Notes under the pieces: generated by a model | The model's database searches: none | What the model saw: only the letters and a program-made list of their open reading frames with translations | Told to the model about the DNA's origin: nothing | In this document: positions 51,766 to 60,469 of the stretch, one piece after another | Layout of the letters: every line of letters starts with the position of its first letter | Position numbering within the stretch: position 1 is the first letter of the stretch | Program-made: the position numbers and the translations under genes | From: an uncultured Lachnospiraceae bacterium | GTDB taxonomy: Bacteria > Bacillota > Clostridia > Lachnospirales > Lachnospiraceae | NCBI GenBank assembly: GCA_947567595.1 | Contig: CANOMQ010000003.1 | Location: forward strand, 62,001-126,000 | Direction: 5' to 3' | DNA length: 64,000 nt

Positions 51766-53268
51766 TTATCTGTTAGGTCTTACTAACTTATCAAATCCCG
51801 CAAGCAACTCCAGTACAATATCAAAGAGCTTATCACAATCGCCCTCCCGCACGCCTTCAATATTGAGCGGCATTTGCGGGTCATGCAGCGACATACGAAG
51901 CAAAAGCCACCCCTTTACCTCGTCCGAATCAAACGTAATACGGATACCCTCATACGAATTGGGCGCAATCTGATACCCTTTCGCTTTTGCCCTTTCCTCG
52001 AATGTATTCAGCGCATTTTGTCCATATTCCTTAAAATTATCACAATTAATCTTAAAACGATACTCCCGCTCCTCAAAGCCCTTTTCCAGCGTCTCAATAA
52101 ACGCAGAGAGCGGTTTTCCCTGCTTTTCCGCCTTTGCAAGCGCAATCAGAAGTTTCACTGCCATATAAGCCCCGTCGTCAAGGAAATAATTCTCACTCAG
52201 CGCACCATGCCCCGACGTTTCAATCGCAAGCGGCGAAACCGTTCCCGCATTGTTGAGGCGAATGGACTCATTAATCACATTTTTATAACCGCGCATATAG
52301 CGGTGGTGCTTCATGCCAATGCTCTCAATAAAACGCGTCAGACGGTCACTTGTAACAGAGTCCGTTACAATCGTTCCACCCGGATAATCCTCCGCGATAA
52401 TCGCTGTCATCATTGCAATAATCGCGTCCCGGTTCACCTCGTCGCCGTTTGGCAAAACCGCCGACATCCTATCAACGTCCGTATCGAAAATAATACCCAA
52501 ATCCGCCTTGTTCTTTAGCACCGCCTGTCTGATGGACTCCATCGCCTGCTTATTCTCCGGATTCGGAATGTGATTTGGAAAATGTCCGTCCGGCTCCAAA
52601 AACTGACTGCCCGACGTGTCCGCACCAAGCGGATTTAACACCTTCTGCACGAAAAAGCCGCCCGCGCCGTTTCCTGTATCAACCACGATATGTAAACCTG
52701 CAAGCGGCTTCTCATACTCTGCGGCATTGATACTCTTTCTTATCTTATCCTTTAAAAAATCACAATATACCGAAATCGAGTCCACTTTTTCCACACTGTC
52801 AAGACTTGCGTCCGCAACCGAAAGCCCTGCGGCAGTTTCCAAAATTTTTGTGATATCGTCATGCTCCAAACCGCCGTCCCTGTCAAAAAACTTATAGCCG
52901 TTTCGGTTAAACGGAAGGTGGCTTGCCGTAATCATAATCGCGCCGTCAAACCCAAATTCGTCAAACACCGTCGTCATAAACATTGAAGGCGTCGAAACCA
53001 GCCCACACGCGTAAACCTTCGCGCCTGCCGCCACAATGCCCTTTGCCGCCGCCGCAAACAGACTATCCGCCGTAATGCGCGAGTCATGCCCAATGCCAAT
53101 CCGAAGCTCCTGTGGCTTCTTTCCCTTTTTCTCGGCAAGCCATCTGACAAAGCCACCGCCAATCCGGTTTCCCGCGTCCTCGGTGAGGTTGACGTGTTCT
53201 CCCTCCACGCCCTCGCATGCAATCCCCCTGATGTCGCTGCCGTTTTGAAGCTTTCTAATATCCGCCAT
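51766..53268 (-). CDS. Phosphomannomutase/phosphoglucomutase
   Basis: Alpha-D-phosphohexomutase of 500 residues. GSDIRGIACEG near the start, the phosphoserine loop MITASHLPFNRNGYKFF (serine near residue 112; SHLP instead of the common SHNP), the metal loop IIFDTDVDRMSAV, the sugar-binding ETSGHGALSENYFLDDGAYMAVKLL and a C-terminal phosphate-binding NSYEGIRITFD. Supplies sugar-1-phosphates for glycans. Start at 53268 with GGAGG six bases upstream. Confidence 0.93.
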   Translation of the reverse strand: MADIRKLQNGSDIRGIACEGVEGEHVNLTEDAGNRIGGGFVRWLAEKKGKKPQELRIGIGHDSRITADSLFAAAAKGIVAAGAKVYACGLVSTPSMFMTTVFDEFGFDGAIMITASHLPFNRNGYKFFDRDGGLEHDDITKILETAAGLSVADASLDSVEKVDSISVYCDFLKDKIRKSINAAEYEKPLAGLHIVVDTGNGAGGFFVQKVLNPLGADTSGSQFLEPDGHFPNHIPNPENKQAMESIRQAVLKNKADLGIIFDTDVDRMSAVLPNGDEVNRDAIIAMMTAIIAEDYPGGTIVTDSVTSDRLTRFIESIGMKHHRYMRGYKNVINESIRLNNAGTVSPLAIETSGHGALSENYFLDDGAYMAVKLLIALAKAEKQGKPLSAFIETLEKGFEEREYRFKINCDNFKEYGQNALNTFEERAKAKGYQIAPNSYEGIRITFDSDEVKGWLLLRMSLHDPQMPLNIEGVREGDCDKLFDIVLELLAGFDKLVRPNR

Positions 53269-53422
53269 AATGATCCTCCGTTTCCCTGTTTTCCAGTGCT
53301 TTATTTTCATAAATCTGTTTCAATATGCAAATTCTTCCACGCTCGTTTTTATCTTATCATAAACCGCCTTAAAAAGAAACCACATTTCTAAATCAAACTT
53401 TATCACCGATATGCAGTCCATT

Positions 53423-55012
53423 TCATACAACTGCCTCCACAATCGTCTTATCATCAATCGTTATCGTCTTCATTCCTATTTCTTTTTTCTTATTAAAATT
53501 AAAGCTGAGCAGATACCCTTTCTTTTTATGAAAGTAATTTAAATAATCCGCAAGCTGCCGCTCTCCCCGCTCACGATACTCGTTTCCGCGCCAAATCTTG
53601 AGTTCGACGACAAACTGCTCGCCCGCGTAATCCACCACAACATCAGTTCTCCCCGCGTCCCTTGTCTGCGCCTCAATATAATAATTCCCTGTACCGTTTA
53701 TAATCGGCTTCAAATACAGCAGAAAAAATTTGCGCCCGTACGCTTCCACAAACCGCTCGTCATTGTCCCCGTAAATATCATGAAAATATTCCACAAATTT
53801 CGCCAGCACACGCTCCATATCAAGCCTTCCGTCAGAGATAAACTGCGTTTTATCCTGCTTTGCCTTCTTGCTCATCACGCTTGACAGCTCTTCTTCCGAC
53901 AAAAAAAGATTATACAAACAGGTTTCAAAAATCCGGTTTGCCACCTGCACATTCACCCCGTCGTCCACAATATAGTCAAACATACACGCCAGTTCAATTG
54001 TGTGGTTGTCCTGATTGTAAGTTACCCGCTCCCCCTGAAATAAAATCGCATACAGCATTTGTTTCAAATCAGGATATTCATGAATATGCTTCACCATACT
54101 GTCAAACAACGTTGTCCTTGTCCGAAGCAGAATTTTAACCGCCTCTCTTACTCCCTCTTTTGTCCAAATGCTTCTTGTATCCGCGAACAGCTCCATAAAA
54201 GAAAGCTTTTCATCCATTATCTTACAGATTGCAGATACCAAATACGGATATCCCGACGTATACTGATATAGTTCCTGCGCAACCCCCGACGCGTCCATTC
54301 CTGTATGATGGTCTGTCTCATATTCCACAAGCATGTCAGTAATCTGATTTACCGAAAAACTCATGTCAATATTAAAATCAGCGGAAATATTCCACGGACT
54401 GTTATACTGGTGCTCCTCTTGCGGACGTGTTTTCAACCGCAGGTTTTTAATATCATACACGCCCGCTAAAATCACGGAATGGAAAATCGGACGTTTTTCC
54501 CGCGCAAGATAATACCTTCTTAATTGCGCCAAAAAATCAATAAAAACCTGATTATTTGATGCGCTGTCCACTTCATCAATCATCAGCACAACCTGCCGGC
54601 TCGCCGATTTGCAAATTCCACTTAATACCGTAAACAACTCCCGCAGGTTTCCGTTTGACAAATTATTCACAAACTCGGTCAAAGGCGTCAACAGATTTGC
54701 CGCCTCATTCGGCGCACTTTCCGCAAAAGCAGTCAAAAATTCTTCCGCAAAAGCATGTGCAAAGGTCTGTGAATTTGCAAACTCCTCGCTCCCAATTCCC
54801 TGAAAATCCATAAATACCGCAATATAGTCCTTTTTCAGATACTCTGCCAACGCCATAAGCGTGGTTGTCTTACCATACTGCCTTCCTTTGTTGATTACAA
54901 AATATTTCCCTCTGTCCACATATTGTTCCCGAATACGTTCCATTCTGTCATTCAGACAGACCATATAATGCTCTTTCGGAATACAACGTCCCTCTGTATT
55001 GAAATAGCGCAT
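53423..55012 (-). CDS. P-loop ATPase with C-terminal PD-(D/E)XK nuclease-like domain, copy 3
   Basis: 529 residues, nearly the same length as the copies at 29567-31156 and 31321-32907. P-loop YFVINKGRQYGKTTTLMAL, Walker B VLMIDEVDSASNNQVFIDFLAQLR, SVILAGVYDIKNLRLKTRPQE, SPWNISADFNIDMSF, YTSGYPYLVSAICKIM, and nuclease-like RTDVVVDYAGEQFVVELKIWRGNEYRERGERQLADYL. The conserved tail KTITIDDKTIVEAVV ends it. Start at 55012 with AGGAG ten bases upstream. It is 20 kb from the other copies and lies between a phosphohexomutase gene and a helicase gene. Confidence 0.8.
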   Translation of the reverse strand: MRYFNTEGRCIPKEHYMVCLNDRMERIREQYVDRGKYFVINKGRQYGKTTTLMALAEYLKKDYIAVFMDFQGIGSEEFANSQTFAHAFAEEFLTAFAESAPNEAANLLTPLTEFVNNLSNGNLRELFTVLSGICKSASRQVVLMIDEVDSASNNQVFIDFLAQLRRYYLAREKRPIFHSVILAGVYDIKNLRLKTRPQEEHQYNSPWNISADFNIDMSFSVNQITDMLVEYETDHHTGMDASGVAQELYQYTSGYPYLVSAICKIMDEKLSFMELFADTRSIWTKEGVREAVKILLRTRTTLFDSMVKHIHEYPDLKQMLYAILFQGERVTYNQDNHTIELACMFDYIVDDGVNVQVANRIFETCLYNLFLSEEELSSVMSKKAKQDKTQFISDGRLDMERVLAKFVEYFHDIYGDNDERFVEAYGRKFFLLYLKPIINGTGNYYIEAQTRDAGRTDVVVDYAGEQFVVELKIWRGNEYRERGERQLADYLNYFHKKKGYLLSFNFNKKKEIGMKTITIDDKTIVEAVV

Positions 55013-55092
55013 TCCTTCCCGGCTCCTTTTCCCCATGCCACCACCGACATTTTATACAGTATAACACAAATCCTCCCAAAAGGCACTCGATT

Positions 55093-57546
55093 TCAAAGCC
55101 AGTCATTCCAAAACTTTTCCACGCGCCCCCCAACCGTCTCAACGCTCACCACCTCAAAGCTTGCCCACTCCCGTGGAAACATACGCCTGTAGCGGTACTC
55201 CAAAAACCGCTCGTCCAAAAGCGCCACCACGCCCACATCGTCCGCCGTGCGAATCACGCGCCCTGCCGACTGCAAAACCTTGTTCATGCCCGGATAACAG
55301 TAAGCATAATCAAACCCGCTGTCTCCCTGCCCGTCAAAATATTCCTTCAAAAGCTCCCGCTCACAGCCAACCTGCGGAATGCCCGTCCCCACAATCACCG
55401 CACCAATCAGGCTGTCGCGCTTTAAGTCAATCCCCTCCGAAAAAATGCCGCCCATCACGCAAAAGCCAATCAAAATCGTATCCGCCGCTTCCTCAATCTC
55501 AAACGCAATATGTTCCCCCAAATCACAATCCGCATTCCCCTGAAAGCGCAGCAGAAATTCCTCCCGCTTTGCCTCGCTCATATAATCCTCCTGCACAATG
55601 CACTCCATGCACTCCGCGTCAAAAAAATCCTCCATAAAGCACCGGTACACCTGCTCCAAAAACAGGTGTGACGGCAAAAAAACCATATAATTCCCATAGC
55701 GTTGCCGGACAATCTCGTGGATATAACGCGCAATGCGGCGAAACTCGTCCTCCCCCCGCCTTGTATATTTGCTCGTCACATCATTGGCAATCAAAAGCGC
55801 CTTCTTCTCCTCCCGAAACGTCGATTTCGCATACACCTCATAATCCTGCGCCTCGCCGCCAAGCAGCCTTTTATAATACTGGATTGGCAGAAGCGTCGCC
55901 GAAAACAAAATGCTGCTCCTGCCCTTCTCCATACAGGCTTTCAGGTTTTCGGCAGGGTCCACGCAAAAAAGCTTCAGCATAAAATCCCCGTCGTCCATAA
56001 GACGCCCGTACACCACATAATTCCTGCCCATCAGCTCATACATATTTAAGAAATGCGACACCGCAAAATAAAATTCCAAAATCTCCTTTTTATCGGGAAA
56101 GCTGTCATGCTCGTCCAAAAAATCGTCCAGCGCCGCAAACACGCGCATAAGCGCATTGACAAACCCGTCAATGCCCTCCTGCTTCTGATAGTCCTCACAC
56201 TGGCGCTTCATGGCAAGCAGCTCCTTGTTGCATTTCTCAAGCAGCCTTGCCACCTTTGGCGCCTGCTCCTTCAAAAGACGCTTCATCTTTAAAAACGCAT
56301 TTTTAAACAGCGCCGCACTGTACATCTCCCTGCCCCGCTCCAACAGATTGTGCGCCTCATCAATCAAAAAGACATAATCCTTCCCTGCGTTATTTTCACT
56401 CAGAAAACGCTTCAAGTACACACGCGGGTCAAAGACATAATTGTAGTCACAGATAATGGCGTCAGAAAAAAGGCTCATGTCAAGGCTAAGCTCAAACGGG
56501 CACACCTGATATTTTTTTGCATACGTCCTCACCTGTTCCCGCGTAAAATTGTCCTCGTGCATGAGCAAATCGTACATCGCGTCATTCACCCTGTCATAAT
56601 GCCCCTTCGCAAACGGACAGGCGTCCGGATTGCACTCCGCCTCACCCTCCGGCTCCGCCTCCTTCAAAAAACAGATTTTATCCCGCGCCGTAAGCGAGGC
56701 TGTTTTCACACGCAAGCCATTGAGCTGCAAAAGCGAAAAACACTCCTGCGCCACCGTGCGCGTGATGGTCTTTGCCGTCAAATAAAAAATCTTCTCCACC
56801 ATGCCCTCGCCCATCGCCTTGAGTGTCGGAAACACTGTGGAGATTGTTTTCCCGACACCCGTCGGCGCCTCCAAAAACAGCTTCCTTTTATGATAAATCG
56901 TCCGGTATACACCTGCCGCAAGCTCCTTCTGCCCTTCCCGATATGAAAACGGGAACGCAAGACCTTTTATGGTCTCTGTGCGGATTTTACTCCATTCCAC
57001 CTGAAAGTCCGACCACTTCCGATACTCTGTTAAAAGATTATCAAACCATTGCTCCAACACATCAAACGCATATTCTTCCTCAAAATATTTACGCTGCTCC
57101 GTTTCCATATTGCAATACGTCACACGCACCCCGATTGCCGAAAGCCCGTTTTCTTTCGCATAAATATACGCATAGCACTTTGCCTGTGCAAGGTGTACCC
57201 CCGACGCCTGATGAATCCGTTTCAGTTCCCGGTACGTCCCCTTAATCTCATCAATCACGACCTTCTGCTGCGCGTCCGCGTTTTTGCCCCCATCATGGTT
57301 TGCATAATTAAAGTCAATAATCCCGTCCGCCCTGCCTTCCACCACGATGTCATATTCCCCCGCGCTCCACGCAAGCTTAAGCCCCACCTCCGCATGATAC
57401 TCGCTGCCCATTTCGCGCTGTATCATGCGGTGGATGCGGCTTCCCTCCTGCATTGCATGATCTGAACCCGATGATTTTCTGTTATCAATATCTCCCTCGC
57501 GGAGAATAAATTCCACAAGCTGCCTGACCGACACATGTATTTCCAT
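55093..57546 (-). CDS. Iron-sulphur DinG/XPD-type helicase with N-terminal nuclease-like domain
   Basis: 817 residues. The first 200 residues resemble a PD-(D/E)XK nuclease of the Cas4/AddB type (VVEGRADGIIDF, KVVIDEIKGTYRELKR, HLAQAKCYAYIYA). The helicase part has Walker A LEAPTGVGKTIST, four iron-sulphur cysteines (KICFLKE, AECNPDACPF, YQVCPFE), DEAH VFLIDEAHNLLERGREMYS and the C-terminal motif QSAGRVIRTADDVGVVALLDERF. Such proteins unwind DNA 5'-3' in repair. Its ATG is two bases after the P-type ATPase stop with AAAGGG inside that gene, so translation is coupled to the metal-efflux unit. Confidence 0.9.
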   Translation of the reverse strand: MEIHVSVRQLVEFILREGDIDNRKSSGSDHAMQEGSRIHRMIQREMGSEYHAEVGLKLAWSAGEYDIVVEGRADGIIDFNYANHDGGKNADAQQKVVIDEIKGTYRELKRIHQASGVHLAQAKCYAYIYAKENGLSAIGVRVTYCNMETEQRKYFEEEYAFDVLEQWFDNLLTEYRKWSDFQVEWSKIRTETIKGLAFPFSYREGQKELAAGVYRTIYHKRKLFLEAPTGVGKTISTVFPTLKAMGEGMVEKIFYLTAKTITRTVAQECFSLLQLNGLRVKTASLTARDKICFLKEAEPEGEAECNPDACPFAKGHYDRVNDAMYDLLMHEDNFTREQVRTYAKKYQVCPFELSLDMSLFSDAIICDYNYVFDPRVYLKRFLSENNAGKDYVFLIDEAHNLLERGREMYSAALFKNAFLKMKRLLKEQAPKVARLLEKCNKELLAMKRQCEDYQKQEGIDGFVNALMRVFAALDDFLDEHDSFPDKKEILEFYFAVSHFLNMYELMGRNYVVYGRLMDDGDFMLKLFCVDPAENLKACMEKGRSSILFSATLLPIQYYKRLLGGEAQDYEVYAKSTFREEKKALLIANDVTSKYTRRGEDEFRRIARYIHEIVRQRYGNYMVFLPSHLFLEQVYRCFMEDFFDAECMECIVQEDYMSEAKREEFLLRFQGNADCDLGEHIAFEIEEAADTILIGFCVMGGIFSEGIDLKRDSLIGAVIVGTGIPQVGCERELLKEYFDGQGDSGFDYAYCYPGMNKVLQSAGRVIRTADDVGVVALLDERFLEYRYRRMFPREWASFEVVSVETVGGRVEKFWNDWL

Positions 57547-57548
57547 CG

Positions 57549-59513
57549 TTATCTGTTCCCTTTATCATTGAGTGTGCGCATGGCATTTAAAATCGCAATC
57601 ACCGCCACGCCCACATCTGCAAACACTGCCTCCCACATACTTGCCATGCCAAGCGCGCCCAAAATCAGCACCAGCGCCTTGACCGCAAGCGCAAACACGA
57701 TATTCTGCTTCACAATGCGCAGCGTCTTTCGCGCAATCCGAACCACCGCCGCGATTTTGCGCACATCATCGTCCATCAGAACCACGTCTGCCGCCTCAAT
57801 CGCAGCGTCCGAGCCCATGCTCCCCATCGCAAAGCCAATGTCCGCCCTTGCAAGCACAGGCGCGTCGTTAATCCCGTCGCCCACAAACGCCAGCCGTCCG
57901 TTCCCGTCGCGGCTGTCCAGCAATTCCTCAACGCGCGCAACCTTGTCTGCCGGCAAAAGCTCCGCGTGCAGCTCATCAATCCCAAGCTCCTGCGCCACCG
58001 CCTCAGCCGCCGCCTGTCTGTCTCCGGTCAACATAATACACTTCCTGACGCCGATCTTCTTCATATCCGCAATCGCCTCGCGCGCGCCCTCCTTAATCGT
58101 ATCGGAAATCACCACCGCGCCCACGTACACCCTGTCACACGCCACATAGCAGACAGTGCCATGCTCCGTGCAGGAAATTGCGTCCGTATTCCCTGATTTC
58201 ATCAAATTCGGGTGCTGCCGCTTCAGCGACTCTAACTCCCTGCAAACCGCGCAGTCAATTCCATTTGCCCGCATCAGCTTTTCATTTCCGACAAGCACTT
58301 CCTTGCCGTCTACCGTCACGCAAATTCCATGTCCCGCCTGCTCGACCGCCTCCCCGACACGTCCCAAGTCGACCGCTTTTCCAGTCCGTTCCAAATATGC
58401 CGCCCTGATGGACTCCGCAATCGGGTGGTTCGAATACCCCTCCGCGTGCGCCGCAAGCTCCAAAAGCTGCTCATGCGAAAATCCGTTCTCATTATCAGCG
58501 TAAAGTCCCGAAACCTTAAATTCCCCCTTTGTCAGCGTTCCCGTCTTGTCAAAAACAATCGTCGTCATCTGCGCCACAGCCTCAAGATAATTGCCGCCCT
58601 TAACAAGCACGCCGATACGCGACGCCGCGCCAATTCCTCCAAAAAAGCCAAGCGGCACGGAAATCACAAGCGCACACGGACATGAGATTACAAGAAAAAT
58701 ACAAGCCCTGTGTACCCACTCACTCCAGCCGCCACCCAAAACAAGCGGCGGTAAAACTGCCAGTATAATGGCTGCAACCGTAACAATCGGCGTATAATAA
58801 CGTGCGAACTTCGTGATAAAATTCTCCGCCTTCGCCTTGTTGGAGCTTGCATTCTCCACCAGTTCCAAAATTTTCGAAACAGTCGAGTCGTCAAATTCTT
58901 TTGTCGTGCGCACCTTCAGCGTACCGCTGCCATTCACACAGCCGCTGATAATATCATCACCCACAGCCGCCCTTCTAGGCACAGACTCCCCAGTCAGCGC
59001 CGCCGTATCAATCAAGGACTCTCCCTCCACGACAACACCGTCAAGCGGCACGCGCTCGCCGGGCTTAATCACGATAATGCTTCCAACCTCCACATCGTCC
59101 GGCTCAACCTGCGTCAGTGTCCCGTTCTCCTCAATATTCGCATACTCAGGGCAAATATCCATCATGTCCGCAATGGACTGGCGCGATTTTCCCACCGCAT
59201 AGCTCTGAAACAGCTCACCCACCTGATAAAACAGCATGACCGCAGCCGCCTCGGAAAAATCCCTTGCGCCAAACGCGCCAAAGGTCGCAAGCATCATCAG
59301 GAAATTCTCGTCAAACACCTGCCCATGCCGAATGTTCCTTGCCGCCTTTAAAATAATATCATAGCCGATAATCAGGTACGGCACCGTAAATAAAACAAGC
59401 TCTATCCAAATGCTTTCCGGCAGTATCCCCACATGCTCACAGAGCATAAGCGCCGCCAAAAGCATAAACGAAACAACAATACGAATCAGCATTTTTTTCT
59501 GTTTTTTTGTCAT
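57549..59513 (-). CDS. P1B-type heavy-metal (Zn/Cd/Co) transporting ATPase
   Basis: Metal-efflux ATPase of about 654 residues. Transport helix with CPCALVISVPLGF, actuator ALTGESVPRRA, phosphorylation motif VFDKTGTLTKGEF, nucleotide-binding GYSNHPIAESI with the HP dipeptide, hinge LTGDRQAAAEAVA and FVGDGINDAPVLARADIGFAMG. The CPC helix and ArsR partner suit Zn/Cd/Pb export. There is no N-terminal metal-binding domain; a separate HMA protein is encoded upstream. Start at 59513 with GGAGG seven bases upstream, not the ORF's first codon at 59540. Confidence 0.93.
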   Translation of the reverse strand: MTKKQKKMLIRIVVSFMLLAALMLCEHVGILPESIWIELVLFTVPYLIIGYDIILKAARNIRHGQVFDENFLMMLATFGAFGARDFSEAAAVMLFYQVGELFQSYAVGKSRQSIADMMDICPEYANIEENGTLTQVEPDDVEVGSIIVIKPGERVPLDGVVVEGESLIDTAALTGESVPRRAAVGDDIISGCVNGSGTLKVRTTKEFDDSTVSKILELVENASSNKAKAENFITKFARYYTPIVTVAAIILAVLPPLVLGGGWSEWVHRACIFLVISCPCALVISVPLGFFGGIGAASRIGVLVKGGNYLEAVAQMTTIVFDKTGTLTKGEFKVSGLYADNENGFSHEQLLELAAHAEGYSNHPIAESIRAAYLERTGKAVDLGRVGEAVEQAGHGICVTVDGKEVLVGNEKLMRANGIDCAVCRELESLKRQHPNLMKSGNTDAISCTEHGTVCYVACDRVYVGAVVISDTIKEGAREAIADMKKIGVRKCIMLTGDRQAAAEAVAQELGIDELHAELLPADKVARVEELLDSRDGNGRLAFVGDGINDAPVLARADIGFAMGSMGSDAAIEAADVVLMDDDVRKIAAVVRIARKTLRIVKQNIVFALAVKALVLILGALGMASMWEAVFADVGVAVIAILNAMRTLNDKGNR

Positions 59514-59615
59514 TCCAATCCCTCCATTTCCGTCACACAATCGTAACAGTCCAACCTTCGTCTTCCTGTTACAGCACGCCTATTCTTTCTATAATAATAA
59601 ATTCTATATAATAAA

Positions 59616-59648
59616 GCCCCAAGCCCTTATCTCATTCAGGCTCAGGGC
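59616..59648 (-). terminator. Imperfect hairpin between HMA gene and P-type ATPase gene
   Basis: GCCCTGAGCC can pair, with mismatches, to GGGCTTGGGGC, followed by TTTATTATA on the minus strand. A possible partial terminator that would lower ATPase expression relative to the HMA protein. Weak call. Confidence 0.35.
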
Positions 59649-59677
59649 ATATTTGATAATGATTTCACAATATCGCC

Positions 59678-59896
59678 TTACATCAGGATTTTACAATCCG
59701 GCTCCACCTTCGCGCAGACTGCCTTCACTTCCTCCATAATCGCGTCAAACCGCTCGTCATCCGCGTCAATCGTCATCTTCTGCGCCAAAAAATTGACCGC
59801 CGCGTCATTAACGCCATCAATCTTTTTAATCGCCTCCTCCATTTTTGCCGCGCAATGTGCACAATCCAAATCCTCAAGCTTAAATTTCTTTTTCAT
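59678..59896 (-). CDS. Heavy-metal-associated (HMA) domain protein
   Basis: 72-residue single-domain metal chaperone. LEDLDCAHCAAKMEEAIKKIDGV contains the CxxC metal site (DCAHC), and the rest fits the ferredoxin-like HMA fold. In related bacteria this domain is fused to the N-terminus of the Cd/Zn ATPase; here it is a separate gene between the ArsR regulator and the ATPase. AAGGA precedes the ATG. Confidence 0.9.
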   Translation of the reverse strand: MKKKFKLEDLDCAHCAAKMEEAIKKIDGVNDAAVNFLAQKMTIDADDERFDAIMEEVKAVCAKVEPDCKILM

Positions 59897-59927
59897 ATTT
59901 TTTGTTCCTTTCTATTTTTATTTCCTT

Positions 59928-60341
59928 TTATTTTTTGACATCTTCCTCAATATGCTCGCGTCCCTGCGCGATAATGCTGCGCACATGGCTGTCGGCAAGC
60001 GAATAAAAAATGGATTTTCCTTCGCGCCGGTTCGTCACAAGCTTCGACTGCTTGAGCACCTTGAGCTGATGGGAAATTGCCGACTGCGTCATATTCAAAA
60101 TCTCCGCAAGGTCGCAGACACAAACCTCCGACTCAAAAAGCACGAACAGGATTTTCAGCCTTGTGGCATCGCCAAATACCTTGAATAAATCAGATAAATC
60201 CGCAATCTCCTCCTCGTCCGGCACTTTACCGTCTACCTTCCGTAAAAGCTCGTTGTGGACTAAATGTTCCTCACAGCATTCCACCTCATACACTATTTTT
60301 TCCGCCACGCCTTCACCGCCTTTTTCATTTATAATATACAT
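59928..60341 (-). CDS. ArsR/SmtB family metal-sensing repressor (CadC/SmtB-like)
   Basis: 137-residue winged-helix repressor. FGDATRLKILFVLFESEVCVCDLAEILNMTQSAISHQLKVLKQSKLVTNRREGKSIFYSLADSHVRSIIAQG is classic ArsR. Metal ligands visible: an N-terminal ECCEEH and CVC in helix 3 (the CadC-type Cd/Pb site), and DSH near 112 with HIEE (the Zn site of SmtB). It should be released from DNA by Zn or Cd. Start at 60341 or the internal GTG twelve codons in. An operator-like palindrome and a strong promoter lie directly upstream. Confidence 0.93.
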   Translation of the reverse strand: MYIINEKGGEGVAEKIVYEVECCEEHLVHNELLRKVDGKVPDEEEIADLSDLFKVFGDATRLKILFVLFESEVCVCDLAEILNMTQSAISHQLKVLKQSKLVTNRREGKSIFYSLADSHVRSIIAQGREHIEEDVKK

Positions 60342-60364
60342 TCATATGAACAACTATTCATATG
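60342..60364 (-). promoter_or_regulatory. ArsR operator
   Basis: Inverted repeat CATATGAA / TTCATATG around a six-base centre, at the transcript start of the arsR-hma-ATPase unit. It resembles the ATATGAAC-type operators of SmtB and CadC. Confidence 0.75.
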
Positions 60365-60367
60365 TTT

Positions 60368-60396
60368 ATCATAAAACAATGCCTGACATTTGTCAA
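60368..60396 (-). promoter_or_regulatory. Promoter of the metal-efflux operon
   Basis: On the minus strand: consensus -35 TTGACA, 17-bp spacer, -10 TATGAT; the operator follows at once. The -35 lies in the loop of a hairpin with 10-bp arms (AAAACAATGC / GCATTGTTTT, about 60374-60406). Confidence 0.8.
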
Positions 60397-60406
60397 GCAT
60401 TGTTTT
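60374..60406 (-). terminator. Hairpin overlapping the arsR promoter
   Basis: Ten-base arms AAAACAATGC and GCATTGTTTT around 13 bases, ending in T-rich sequence, about 64 bases after the chemoreceptor stop. It probably ends the chemoreceptor transcript and carries the -35 of the next operon in its loop. Confidence 0.6.
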
Positions 60407-60469
60407 ATAACTTTTATTTTGCTATTGATATTGTCCCATATCAGGCACAATACACCATTTCCAAAACAC

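Noticed and set aside
57535-58149. A 204-codon ORF antisense to the metal ATPase
   Set aside because: Shadow of a strongly conserved P-type ATPase.
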